From positions 19,257,001 to 19,321,000 of the forward strand of contig NC_088922.1 of assembly GCF_038396675.1 (NCBI RefSeq): 64,000 bases of DNA. The letters run 5' to 3'. The notes beneath the pieces were generated by a model, which had not been told where the DNA came from, did no database searches, and saw nothing but the letters and a program-made list of their open reading frames with translations. The first letter of the stretch is position 1. Each line of letters opens with the position of its first letter. Positions 25,273 through 38,700 of this stretch are shown piece after piece. The position numbers and the translations under genes were made by a program. The stretch comes from Hydra vulgaris (Eukaryota > Cnidaria > Hydrozoa > Anthoathecata > Hydridae).

Positions 25273-26189
25273 ATTTTCTTCCACTGATCTCAAAATATAA
25301 CTGGATAGCGGATTCTATTATTTTTTCCGAAAAAAGTTGAAGCCAAAATTGGCCTCCCAAGATGGCGGCGATTTTAATTCCTAGCGGTGAAACCGATAAA
25401 CATTCTAATTTAATTTATCAAAATACAAAAGAAAATAATTAAATAAGACTAATACATTTGTAAAAAAAAAAAAAGAAAAATGAATTTTATAATTATTAGA
25501 GAAAAAAATGAAATAACCTTTTTGAATAATTGAATTTATTATTAAATGGCATTAGTAAAATTTACAATTTTAGTTACCCAATGCTGTATGCTAGAAGGTT
25601 AATAACATAACAGCATGATAAGCAGCAAACATGTCTAGCTACAATTTTATATTCTCTATTTTTTTTTAGCAAGATACCAATTTGTGCGAATGCTGCATGA
25701 ATAATAACTGAGTGCTGTGAGTACACAAAAACTCACGGTTTCCTTCAAGAATTATATTATAGTTAAATGCTATTGTTGCATAAATTACTCGATTAAAATA
25801 TTCTAAAGTGTCATTTATGCTGTTAAAAAAAGACCAGGTCTTAATTAAAGTTATTTATAACAATTTTTAAAACAAATAAAAAGTAAATAACTATTTCTTA
25901 TAATTTAAAGGATAATCACTCTAAACAATTGAAGATACAAATGTATGTAAAAATACATTTGTTTGAAAAAAATGCATTTATTAAATCTTTAATATAGAAA
26001 TATTCAAAATACCTCTTTGAAACTCTCCTTAACTTAAGTTATATATACTCTTTACCTGCTGTTAAGCATTATGATTATATGTTATTGTTTGCTGACTTTT
26101 ATATTAAAGATTTTTATATTAAACTGTAAGTTGCAGTTTAATAATTTTATAAATATGCAGTTTTATTTGCATAAAAGATTGATAATATG

Positions 26190-27290
26190 ACATATTAAAT
26201 TCAAGAAACCTATTTGGCAAAGAATACAAGCAGGATTGTGTGCATGTAACAAAGCTCGTTGGTTTCCATTTCTCAACATGGCATATAACTATATCATTAG
26301 TTTTAAAAAAATTAACTGGTACGCAAATGATCTTGTCTAGTCTAAAAACTGGTTTCGTTAGATATTTGGTAGCAATTAAATCTGTTGAAATATTTTTCTC
26401 GACAGAGTAGAAAAAGATTCACCATAAGTTTATTTAACATATAAGCTCAGTCAAAACCATCTAACAAGCTCTTTATTGGAGCTGTGATATCTGCAAGAAT
26501 GTTTAACAACAATATCAATTGCCAAAAATTCACAGCCACCTATAAACAACTTTTGATGGGAAGTAACGTTCAATATTCTAATGGAAACTGCAGCAACAGA
26601 GATAAAACTCATATATTAAAAATTTAAGACAATTCCTCTGCTCACTCCAGTACTAAAATATCTAACTGAAATTGAATTAATAAAAAAAAGAGATTTTTTG
26701 GAGAGAATACCAACTTATAGCGACCACGATTATGCAGATATTCCAAATTGCAGCATTCTATTTGAATACAAAAAAGCTTTGACCTCATATATTGCTGGAT
26801 ACGTAGCTAAAATGACATTAAAAAAAAATTAACTGCATACACTAGTACTTCCTTTTCATTTTAAACAAAATAGCTTTGTAAAGTTCTAAGAGGAGGCTAA
26901 ATTAAACCAACCATAAGCGTTATTATCATATGCAAAGAAACTGAAAGGTGTTTCCAAAGATTGCTTGCTTCAATAGATGGCCACCTTCCGTCTATTGAAG
27001 CAAGCAATGAAATAGGAATTTAAAATGCAATTTCAAATGCTGTTTTAAGATCAGTGGATTTCTCTATAATATTCACTGAACTAGCTCCTTTTATGTTTGA
27101 CTCAGCTATAAGTGATAACTATTTAAATTCCTTGGTTCACCTTGTTTCAAAAAACTAAGCAAAAATACGCATTTATAACCTTGGATAAAAAAAACTGCTA
27201 AATTAACTGGAAAAAAGCTTAAGAAGCAATTGACAAAACTTGTTTTATTTAAAAATCAATATCTTTTTATTAATGACTAATAAAAACAAA
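26190..27290 (+). pseudogene. P-element/THAP9-like transposase C-terminal remnant
   Basis: Coding-like blocks in several frames include QDCVHV near 26233 and KRDFLERIPTYSDHDYADIP, then ILFEYKKALTSYIAGYVAKM near 26690-26820. The last matches the YIAGYV motif near the C-terminus of P-element/THAP9 transposases. A basic end is reached near 27250 ([17 protein letters not shown]). Many stops and frame changes separate the blocks. The N-terminal THAP zinc finger is not visible. Position inside an element with 8 bp target duplication supports the assignment. Confidence 0.6.
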
Positions 27291-27298
27291 AAAAAAAT

Positions 27299-27572
<274 letters not shown>

Positions 27573-27600
27573 TATATTACAACCTAAGTACACTTGAACT

Positions 27601-28872
<1,272 letters not shown>

Positions 28873-29697
28873 TGATTATAGTACAACCTAAGTACTTAGG
28901 TTGGTTGTACAACCAAATGAAAAATAAGGTACAAATAATTATATATAAAAATATTCTGGAAGGAACCCCTGAGTTGTGTGTACTCACAGAGCTCAGCTAT
29001 TAGTTCATGCAGCATTTGTAAATTTGTGATATATATTTAAAAAACTAATTTATATTAGTTTATTTTAAAAAGATATCCAGCTGCCTACCATGCAGTTGTG
29101 TTATTAACCTTTTAGCACACAGCATTGGGTAGTTAAGAACTAAAAGGTACATAAATTATATTAAAAAAAAAAATTAAACAATTAATTTATGGTAAAACTA
29201 AAATCAAAAGAAAATAAATTAATAAAATATAAATAAAAAATGATTAAATTATTTCAGTTTTTTACATTAAAAATATTTTAAATGAGAAAATTACCTAGTA
29301 GTTAACTACTAGGTTCAAGGTATATTACTAGTTTCTTGTGTGTTCTTTACTGAAGGTAAATAAACTAACTTGTAATTAATTCAACTTTTGATTTTCTATT
29401 TAAAAAAAGAAAGATATTACACAAACTTATTAAGAGTATATTTTGTTAAACAAAATATTATATATATTAGAAATTTACGTAAATATGAAATATTGCGTTT
29501 CTTTCAAAAATAATTGCTATGTAAAACCGAAAATTATATTTGTATTTGAGGCTCGTACACTTTCTTTCATGTAAAAAAAAAATAAATGTTTGCAATAAAA
29601 ATTTCTCTATTTGTAAACAACCAAATACGCCGCCATTTTGGGAGGCCAAAACTTTGCTTCAAAAAATTTGCCGTATACGCTATCCAGTTATATTTTG

Positions 29698-29752
29698 AGT
29701 CAGTGATTTTCTTTATTCTTTCTAATCAGTGATTTTCTTTATTCTTTCTAAA
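29698..29752. repeat. Tandem duplication across the P-like element's right edge
   Basis: The 26 bp unit TCAGTGATTTTCTTTATTCT, with TTCTAA following, occurs twice in a row. The first copy spans the element end and target duplication. Confidence 0.8.
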
Positions 29753-30720
29753 CTTACTTATTCCTGTCCCGTCGAAGTGGGTTATGATGCTCTTTAGAGA
29801 GCTGAACTTGTTTTTGCAGACCTAAGTATGTGACTTCTATAAGGCAGTTAGCTGAAGGAGGATGAACCACAACACCAATATGTTTTTGTTTTTGATTAAC
29901 ATCAACATAACACGAGCCTTAAGGCTCGTTAATTACTTAACGCATGTTTACAATGAATATATTGCGTCCTTTTGCAATTTTGTAACCAAACAAAATAACT
30001 TAAAAGCATTGTAATAAGGATTCTGGATTTAATAAGGGTATTTCTTCGGATGTGTAAAGGGTTTAAAATAAGAGGTTGGCTTTTCCCACACTTCTACATC
30101 ATATGAGCTATGGTTTATCATGATCCAAATATTTTGGACACATTTTGTTATGTCTCAATTTTAGATTGAAAAAACTGTAAAGTAAGTTGATTCAAATCTT
30201 TTTTTTTACATTCTCCATACTGTTTTTATCATTTAAAATATACTTGTTATACTTAGGTACATTCTTAGAAATTCTTAAAGGTACAAAGTGAAGTCTTATA
30301 GGTACAAAGTGAAGTCTTAAAGTTAAGAACTACTCTGATTCAATTTTTGATAATGACTATTGCCAGACTCATAATCGGATTTACCTGATTTTAGATCATA
30401 TCAAAAACCATAAAAGTTTACAAAAGAAGTACGGCACACAACGAAAACCTTTTGGAACTAATTCCGCAATGAATTTCTATTCATGGAGTAATATAGATTT
30501 GTCTAAGATTGATTTTAAAGTCTAGGAATTTAGCTTAAGCAACATTAAAAATGAAGTAGAAAAGAGTAGCAATGAAAAGTTATCTAAAAACTCTGAAACA
30601 GTTAAATATGAATCATAAGAAATTGTGAGAAGAGTTAATGAGAGGAAGATCAGAGTTGTGAATACCTTCATAATAACAATGGTGAAATAAAAGGATTGCC
30701 TAAATTGCTGTGTTATTCTG
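29753..30720. other. AT-rich stretch without recognised gene
   Basis: No supported gene. A 24 bp unit GGTACAAAGTGAAGTCTTA is repeated in tandem at about 30280-30325. Confidence 0.4.
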
Positions 30721-30724
30721 ACCA

Positions 30725-31000
30725 AGCTCTTGCTAGCATTTTGAACAAAAGGAAATATATTAATATAGAAACTCTTACTACAAAAAGTCTCTATTTTTCA
30801 CGTGACCCTGGCCAGCGCCTGAAAATTGAAATCTAGTTTAAGTTTAAAATATAAAATATTGATAAAAGAAAGCAAAGCTGTTTATCATTTTTTGTGGTAC
30901 AAAGAATACCCTCATTTAAAGTACAGGATACTCAAAGATAAAGCATCCTACTGTATATGCTTTCTTTTTTTAAATTGGCCCAGCAGAGAATTATTTATTT
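30725..31000 (+). pseudogene. TTF-type zinc-finger (hAT-associated) protein remnant
   Basis: One frame gives SILNKRKYINIETLTTKSLY followed by FSRDPGQRLKIEI. After a stop and shift comes WYKEYPHLKYRILKDKASY with CICFLF. The W..YPHL.Y pattern followed by a Cys..Cys pair fits the TTF-type zinc finger found at the start of many hAT-derived (DUF4371-like) proteins in invertebrates. The rest of the protein is not seen. It is a short dead fragment. Confidence 0.5.
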
Positions 31001-31090
31001 ATAAACTTTTAAATTACTTTTTTATTGATAAGGTAAAATATTCTTTCAAAAAATATAATTATCTACTTCTTTTAACACGAAGCCGGTAAT

Positions 31091-32345
31091 AATAATAAAG
31101 AATATAAATAATGGTTTTAAAAATTTCCCGATAGAAGCCACTCTTTTTCAAATAAAAAATAAAATTATTTTGTCGGTAAAATTTTAGAATTAATCCTTAA
31201 ACTTTATAGCACATTAGTACCTAGCACACAAAGACTGAGAGGGTCTAATATTAGACGCCCTCAGTCTTTGTGTGTTAGATACAGCCCTAAAAGAGTCTAT
31301 TACACATTACTATCTCAAACAACTTTTAAATACAAGATAAGATAAACATTGGTTTGTACAATAAAATATCTGAATTTAACTTCTTTAAAGCTTTTTTGAG
31401 TATCTTTTTTGAGTATATTTTTAAATACATTTAGATAACTTTTAAAAGTTACTTTATTTTAATAAATTTAACTTATATATAATTTTTGTTTATTAGTTGA
31501 GGATTTTAGAAAGAAATTAGACTTTAAATTAGAAGTGACTCAGTGTTAGTAATAACTTTTTCGAAAAACTAATTAAAAAACAAATCATATTGTTGAATAG
31601 TTAATTTCATTTTATTCAATTGCAGATTCTGGATTCCCAATCAACGTAATTTTAAAACATAGTTTTAAAAGTTTTTTCAATCGTTTTAAAAAGTTTTCAT
31701 TAATCTGTCGCCTGAAAATGCAGACTTAAAGACTTAATTTCTAAGAATAGTGTATTAATAGTTAACATTGTATAAAAATGATCAGACAAGTTGGTCTGAA
31801 TTATACCTGTGAATCAATAGAAATCAAACGGTAATTAAAAAAAATTAATTTGGATTAAGAATTATATCAATCATGTCTGGTATTTGATGGATTTGTAATG
31901 TTATTTCTTTGAGCTAATTTAAAGTTCTCAAGTGGTCTGGGTAATATGAGCACTTTTGCTAATTTTTTAAAACCTCTGTGTTTTTAAGAAAAATTTTGGG
32001 TGCCCATCTATCTAAGTGATTCATGAGTAGGGACCCTAAAAATTGTTTATTCGCAAAAATTTTGGATCCAGCAAAATTATTTTTGAAAATATTCCAGTTT
32101 TCGCCTAAGGTGTTCATATTACTCTATTCTACCCTACAACTATCAGTTAGCAAAATCTGTTATGTTAAAGCTGTTAATATGTCGACATGTTAAAATTGTT
32201 AATAAGTTGAAATGCTAAAACCAAACCTTATTGAAGGTTTGGTTCTTTCAAATGTTTTTATTTTAAAACAGTTTTAAATTATTAAAAAAATTAAAAGTTT
32301 TTTTTACTCATAATTTGGTATAAAGTTATTTTAATGCGCCATAAA
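31091..32345. other. AT-rich stretch with one long hairpin, no gene recognised
   Basis: Apart from the hairpin at 31225-31274 and a small inverted repeat near 32220-32245 (AACCAAACCTT/AAGGTTTGGTT), nothing is recognised. Confidence 0.45.
31225..31274. repeat. 50 bp hairpin
   Basis: CACACAAAGACTGAG and CTCAGTCTTTGTGTG close a palindrome with 25 bp arms and two mismatches, centred on AATATT. Confidence 0.9.
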
Positions 32346-32349
32346 ACAA

Positions 32350-32493
<144 letters not shown>

Positions 32494-32759
32494 AACACAC
32501 AAAATAAAAAACACATTAAACGATTGTTTAATTGTTAATAAACCACGAAAATGACATTATATTATAGAATTAAAACAAGTTTTACTATTTTATATTACAA
32601 AAAAAGTTCAAATATTATTTTTATTATAATAATATAGATATTTATAATAATAAAGTTTATATCATTTGTAGATTAATACCATAAGAACCAAAGCTTCTCT
32701 AGTCTGCAAAAATGATCAAAACTCTTCCATTTCAAGATATCAATTTATTAGTCTTCAGA

Positions 32760-32875
32760 AAAAAGAAGCTTTGTTCTTTACCTCTAATGCAGCTGGTGGA
32801 AGTGGAAGTGAATATAGTGGTGGTGGAAGTAATCCACTTGATTATAATTGGCCCGCTGAATGGGACCAGGAGTTT
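32760..32875 (+). other. Possible upstream coding exon of the kinase gene
   Basis: The frame after a candidate acceptor (TTAGTCTTCAG, ending 32759) reads KEALFFTSNAAGGSGSEYSG then GGSNPLDYNWPAEWDQEF, a Gly/Ser-rich stretch that looks protein-like. To join the kinase frame in the next exon it must end in phase 1. Two donors inside the Gly/Ser run (GGAA|GTGAAT and GGAA|GTAATC) allow this. No phase-compatible donor was seen after WDQEF. The exon may therefore be real but shorter than the open frame, or be chance. Confidence 0.35.
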
Positions 32876-32973
32876 GTAGTACACATTATTAACATTTATT
32901 TAACTTATTACTATGCAAAGTTATTTTTTAATTTAATCTTATTGCGCTTAGAAAAATTCTTTTAACGTTTCAG

Positions 32974-33083
32974 CTGCTATGACAAATGGAGAGTTTAATG
33001 AAATTTATAGCATTGTTAAGTATCTCGATGGTGGTACATACGGGCGCATTTACATCGCAGTTAAAAAATCTGATGCATCTAAT
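32974..33083 (+). CDS. Kinase exon 1 of the model (Gly-rich loop)
   Basis: Preceded by acceptor AACGTTTCAG and followed by donor GTAAGT. It encodes [19 protein letters not shown] and [16 protein letters not shown] and ends in phase 0. The ATG at 32979 is the first in frame, but the acceptor in front of it implies at least an upstream leader exon. Confidence 0.8.
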
Positions 33084-33885
33084 GTAAGTCATATGTATTT
33101 ACAAAAAAATATATAATTTTTTTCTTTTTTGAGATACGCTCAAATATTAAGATGGTATATCCCTAAAAAATTGTTTTCGTAAGGAAATCTTGTAACCAAA
33201 GTTGAAATTGACTATAGCTATTTTTCATTGTTAAACTGCAGTACCTCTAAGTCTACAGTATTTTACAAATTTTTTTAGGAGGTTATATAAATTATACAAA
33301 AATATCATTGCTGAAATTTGGTGACTAAAAACTGATAACTAGAAAAAAAAACTGCGACGTGAGATTTAAAAAAAAATTAGCAAAAAACAGCTTTAAAAAT
33401 TAAACAAGATAAAACACTACCAATAAAATAATGAAAATACAGATGTTCTGAATAATAGAAAACAGAAACAAATTGATAATAAAATTTTGACAACTTGAAA
33501 ACAGGTGTTTTCCAGTTTAAAAAAATTATATATTTGAGGAGCATTTTAGGACCATTAGCATTTATTTCAGCATAATAAATTTCAATCGTTTCTATTTTTA
33601 GGGACCCGAAAAATACAGTACTTTAGTAAAACTTGGTTTTCTAAAGAAATATAATAAATTTAAAAAAATGATTTTTATTACCTGACAAATTTTGAAAAAA
33701 TGTAGATTACAGGTGGTAATTGTGATGATTGGAGCCTGGGAACAAAAAGTCCTAAAAATTTGGCCACAACTACCCCAAAAGTACTATTTTTTAATAAATT
33801 TATATTCATCAATAAGTTTTAAATTTGCAGTAATCTCTTAGCGTTTAAAAGGCATCTCAAACATCAAAAAATGCTGGATCCGCCA

Positions 33886-33950
<65 letters not shown>

Positions 33951-35701
33951 AACCCCCATTTAAAAATGAATAAAAAGCATGCTTATTTCAATTATTTCAA
34001 ATATTTCCAGGGTGTTTATGTTTAAGAGTCATCTAAATAAATTAGTTTGTTTTTAATTTTTACTTTTTAACAATTTTTTTTTATCAAAATTATTTAGAAA
34101 CAAAAACTTTTTAAAAAATTGTACCAAATGGTTTTATTTCATAATTGTATTATAAAATAACATTAAAAAACAAGTTTTCATAATTATTAATGTTAAATTT
34201 GTGATATTGCGATGTGTGATTGCCATGAGTTACTGCGATGTTAAGTTTGTAATATTACAATATAAATTAACAATATAGTTGTTTATTTATTTATGCCTGA
34301 AATATGAATGTTCAAAGCTTAAGTGACCGAACTTAGGCGGTTTTGATGTATAGATATGCAAGGGTTGTTTAAAATGTTTCTGATTTAACAAAAAAAAAAA
34401 TTTTTTATTTTTCAACAGCCTCCTAATAACACTACACATTTTCCCCAGTGGAGGAAGTGTGATGTGCTCCCATCTCTGTAACCCGTTCAAAAAGTACTCG
34501 AAGTTTTTCTCTGCTAAATAACTGTCCACAAAGATGATTTCATTTGATAAAAGTATCTATCCTCCAAGCGCAATTTTTAGATGAGAGAACAATAAGAAGT
34601 CGCTTTGAGCTAAATCTGGTGAGTTATGCGAATAGTCAAGCACTTAAAACTGCAACTCGTTGATTTTCGTTATGGCAACCGCTGAGGAGTGACCTGGTGC
34701 GAGACTATCCCAAAAAGCAGTCGCCGCCATTTTCCCCGCCAAAATAACTTTAAACTTGGGTTTAATGCGCCTAAACTTTGCCAACATAGCGTTGGATATG
34801 TTTATTCAAACACATTTTTGGTCTAAGGTGAGCAAACGCGGCAACCAACGCAAAGACAGCTTTTCATGTTTAAATGTTGATTTAATATATGACTAACACG
34901 TTCTTTTGACGTATTTATAACCTTTGCTATCTCTTTTACTTTAATTGAGTGGTCGTTTAGTGCCATTTAGTGAACTTTGGGAATGTTTTCGTCGGTAGTT
35001 GCTGTTTTTGGACGTTCTGAAAGTTCATTGTCTCCCAAATTTGTACGCCCACGCTTTAATTAGGCTGGCTAAAATTTCACTGTAGATGATGGTGTCGATA
35101 CCCATACACAGAATGTCCGTTTTCACAAAAATACTCAAAAATCTGCGTCAAAAATGACAAACACTATGGTGAGTAACTGTCAACAGATGAACAACGAAAT
35201 TCACCAGCTTTAAAAACGTGAAGATGACAGCACAGCGAGTGCTGTCATCTTCACGTTGAGGTCGCTTTTCAGACCACTTCACGTTGTGGTCACTTTTCAG
35301 ACCACTTCACGTTGTGGTCACTTTTCAGACCACCCTTGTATAATTAAGTTTATTATAAATTCGTGAAAATAATAATGATTATAAACTTTTGTCAAAACTT
35401 TCTGCTTGTAGCATGGAAGTGAAATTTCTGATTTATAAATTTTGGTTTTGAATTTTTTATTTCTTTTTTTCACTTTAGATTTTCACTTTAGACATTTTTT
35501 TATCGTAAATTATATAACATCATTGTATAAATATATAATCAAATTAATTTTTCAATTATAAATTCATAATACAATTGAAATCATGTTTTTCAAAAATAAC
35601 CTGTGGTAAAACCTAAGGAAGGAGACCAAAGCAGATTTAGCATTTTTTGGTAAATTCAAAAAAATGTTTTTAAGTAGATTCCCCAATTAGCGCAATATTA
35701 C

Positions 35702-35768
<67 letters not shown>

Positions 35769-38700
35769 ATTACAACTTTGTAATTACTTTTTTTTAATTT
35801 ATTCTAGAAGTTTTTTTTTTTTTTCAAGAATATGCAATTTTGTTTGCCTTTTAAACGATGATTCCATATACACGGTGTGTCCCAAAAATAACCGAACTTT
35901 TTGGATATAAAATAAAACACACATTATATCGTCATTGAAAGTTATTATTTATTCAAAATAGGTTCCATCAGACTCAATACAACGTTTGGCACGATCAACC
36001 AGCGCATGCATAGATTTTTTTATGTCATTTATAGGAACGTTCTTCAGCATCTCGGTTACAGCTGCTTGAATGGCTGGAATATCATCATAAAATGCTCCTT
36101 TCATCTTGGTTTTCAGTTTTGGAAATAGAAAATAGTCACATGGTGATAGATCAGGCGAATATGGAGGGTGGTTGATGAGAGAAATCCGTTTTTTCATCAA
36201 AAATTCGTTCACATTTTTGGTTTTGTGAGGCGGTGCATTGTGGTGCAATAAAAAATGGTGCAAATTATCAATAGATGGCGCTGCATGTTATATGATTTAA
36301 ATATGAAGTTCGGTTATTTTTGAGACACACCGTGTATGCATCTTTTTAAATTTGAATATGAAACTACGAATTTACTCGATAGTTTTAGAAAAAAAGACCA
36401 ATATGACAATTTTGTAATTATTTTTTAAGAGTCAAAGTTTGGCAATAAAGTATATTAAAGCAGCTTTTTAATATTTACACAACCATATATTTGATGTTTA
36501 TTTTTAATTAATCTTAAAGTTGCTTGGTAATTTAAAAAATAAAATGTTTAAAATATTTTTAATTCTTCTGGCGGCGGTTGATAAAAATATCGACTCTAGT
36601 TTGGCCGCTGCAGCTAGTCAGGACGCAGTAACCACTGATAGCGGTCTCCAAAATATCTTAACTTATCTTATATGCGATAGTGCTGTAGTGGTAAAGCGCT
36701 CGCTTCATAAGCGAGAGGTTCCGAGTTCGATCCCCACCACGTCCCTGATAGTACCGCGCTCAACTTGTTTCTCCACGCAATGGCCTTGTTCGTCAAGGTT
36801 CGTGTTTCGGAGTTATAGAGTTGAGAGAGAGAGAGTTAGAACCACTATTAAGTATCCTCCCCATCTGTAGTGGCCTTCTCGGCCTTGAGGAAGTGAATAA
36901 CAAAATAAAAAAAAATAAAAAAACAACAACAAAACATATATTTGATTGGCGGGCACCGTGTACATCTGCCTCACTATTGACGAGGCCCCTAAAATACTTT
37001 TTCTTTTAAAATTTTGTTAGGGGTAACTAATAATTCGGAGACGTAAGCAAAAATATTCTGCTCTGAAAAAATCTTTCAAAGGCAGCCGTCAATTATGTGG
37101 TATTCAAATTTAAAATGTTAATTACAGTAAATTAAAGTGCGCCCTTTTTTGCGATTTTAACGCTCTCTTTTAATTCATTTATTCATCAAGCTTAGTCAAT
37201 TTTATTATAAAAAACAAAATGATTATCATAGATATCAAAAATATTTAGCTTGATAATTTAATAAAAAGTTAAAAGCAAATTATTAGTTGTCAAATTTCTA
37301 TAGCTTTTGAAATTTATAGTGTAACAAATATATCAGAAATTTATAGTGTAACAAATATATCAGAAATAAATGAAGATGCTTTTTATTGAAAAGATAATTT
37401 TTTTTTCAATATTTTTGAATATAGGATAATTTATTTTTTGTATAAAAATTAAAATTAGGTAAAACTATTTTGTTCTAAAAAAAATGTCCACAATAGGAAA
37501 ACATTTAAGATATTATGATTAAAATGGTGATGTAGTTTAACGAAAAGAAAAAGTTCTGTAAAAAGAAACTATCGGCAATAATCACTTATAAATGAAACTT
37601 TGTTTTTCTATAATGCAGCCACGAGCAATTTAAAATTTAACCTGTATCAATAGTTTAAAGGTTTTTTAATTATATAATTAATAAGTAACTAACCGCGCTC
37701 TGTGAAATATAAATACAAGGTCAAAATACAAATGCGGTAGTATTAGAGCGCTCGCCTCATACGCGAGAAGTTCTGAGTTCGATCCCCACCATGTCCCTGG
37801 TAGTACCGCGCTCAACTTGTCTCTCCGCGCAGTGGCCTTGTTAGTCGAGATTTGTATTTCGGAGGTTAGAGTTGAGAGGTTGGAACCACAAAGTAGCCTC
37901 CTCGACTGTAGTGGCCTACTCTGCCTAGGGGAGGTGAATAATTTTAAAAAAAAATTACACATACAATACAAATACGAGGTAAAAAAAATTACTAAAGCGG
38001 TCGTGACGCGCAGTGGTTAGAGCGCTTGCTTTAGAAGCAGGAGAACGAGGTTCGAAACAAACTCTGGACATATATTCGCGTCACGGTAAGGAAGGAGGCG
38101 TGAACTTCCTAGTTAAATGCACTTCCGCGGTGCTCTATGACAATACCGTTAGGTCTTCTTGGGGCACCTAAATAACAAAATTAAAAAAAAAAAAAATACA
38201 AACTATGAAAAGAGATTAAAAAAATATAATTTAGAAATATTTTCTTCAAGTGTGTTTATAAAATTTGTTTGCTGTTCTTTTACATTCCAACATTGAACCG
38301 CCTGTACAAAAATATGAAGAGTAGCTTCAGGAATTCAGGAGTAGCTCATTCTCTTACAAGTCTTTAAGTTTTACTTTTTTTTTAACCAGCATTAAGGTTT
38401 TCATATTCAGTTTATGAATATCACATAATTCTTTTATATCATCTAAAAAAGAAGATTTAACTGAACAGTAGTTAAGTTGGGAATTAATGATTTCAAAGGT
38501 TACTTTAGTGTTTAAAAGTTAAATAAATAATTTTTTTTTATTTTGATGTATATAATTTGACATCTCCTTAATTTTAAATAGAGAGTGTATATAGTTTTTA
38601 CTATACTTGGAGACATAAAAAATTGATTTGACTGCGTTCTTTCCAAGTGTGTTGAGTCTTTTCATAGTTGATTCTTTATTTTCACAGAGCTCTAGACCGT

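Larger units (their letters stand above)
34359..35338 (-). mobile_element. Degenerate mariner with shortened transposase
   Basis: The ends CAAGGGTTGTTTAAAATGTT and (GTCACTTTTCAGACCACCCTTG) are imperfect inverted repeats. The minus strand holds mariner transposase pieces in shifting frames: [20 protein letters not shown] (helix-turn-helix) near 34900, [15 protein letters not shown] near 34840, [17 protein letters not shown] near 34600, and [20 protein letters not shown] at 34450-34529. The middle with the first two catalytic Asp residues is deleted. It is a dead relic. Confidence 0.75.

Noticed and set aside
35249..35334. CRISPR-like array of 28 bp repeats
   Set aside because: The three copies are directly adjacent with no spacers, and they contain a mariner terminus; a simple tandem duplication.
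36672..36745. tRNA-Met-like gene (also the tRNA-like parts at 37731, 37999, 41520 and 48204)
   Set aside because: Box A and box B are present, but a common non-tRNA body and A-rich tail follow, and the copies recur, so they are SINE heads.
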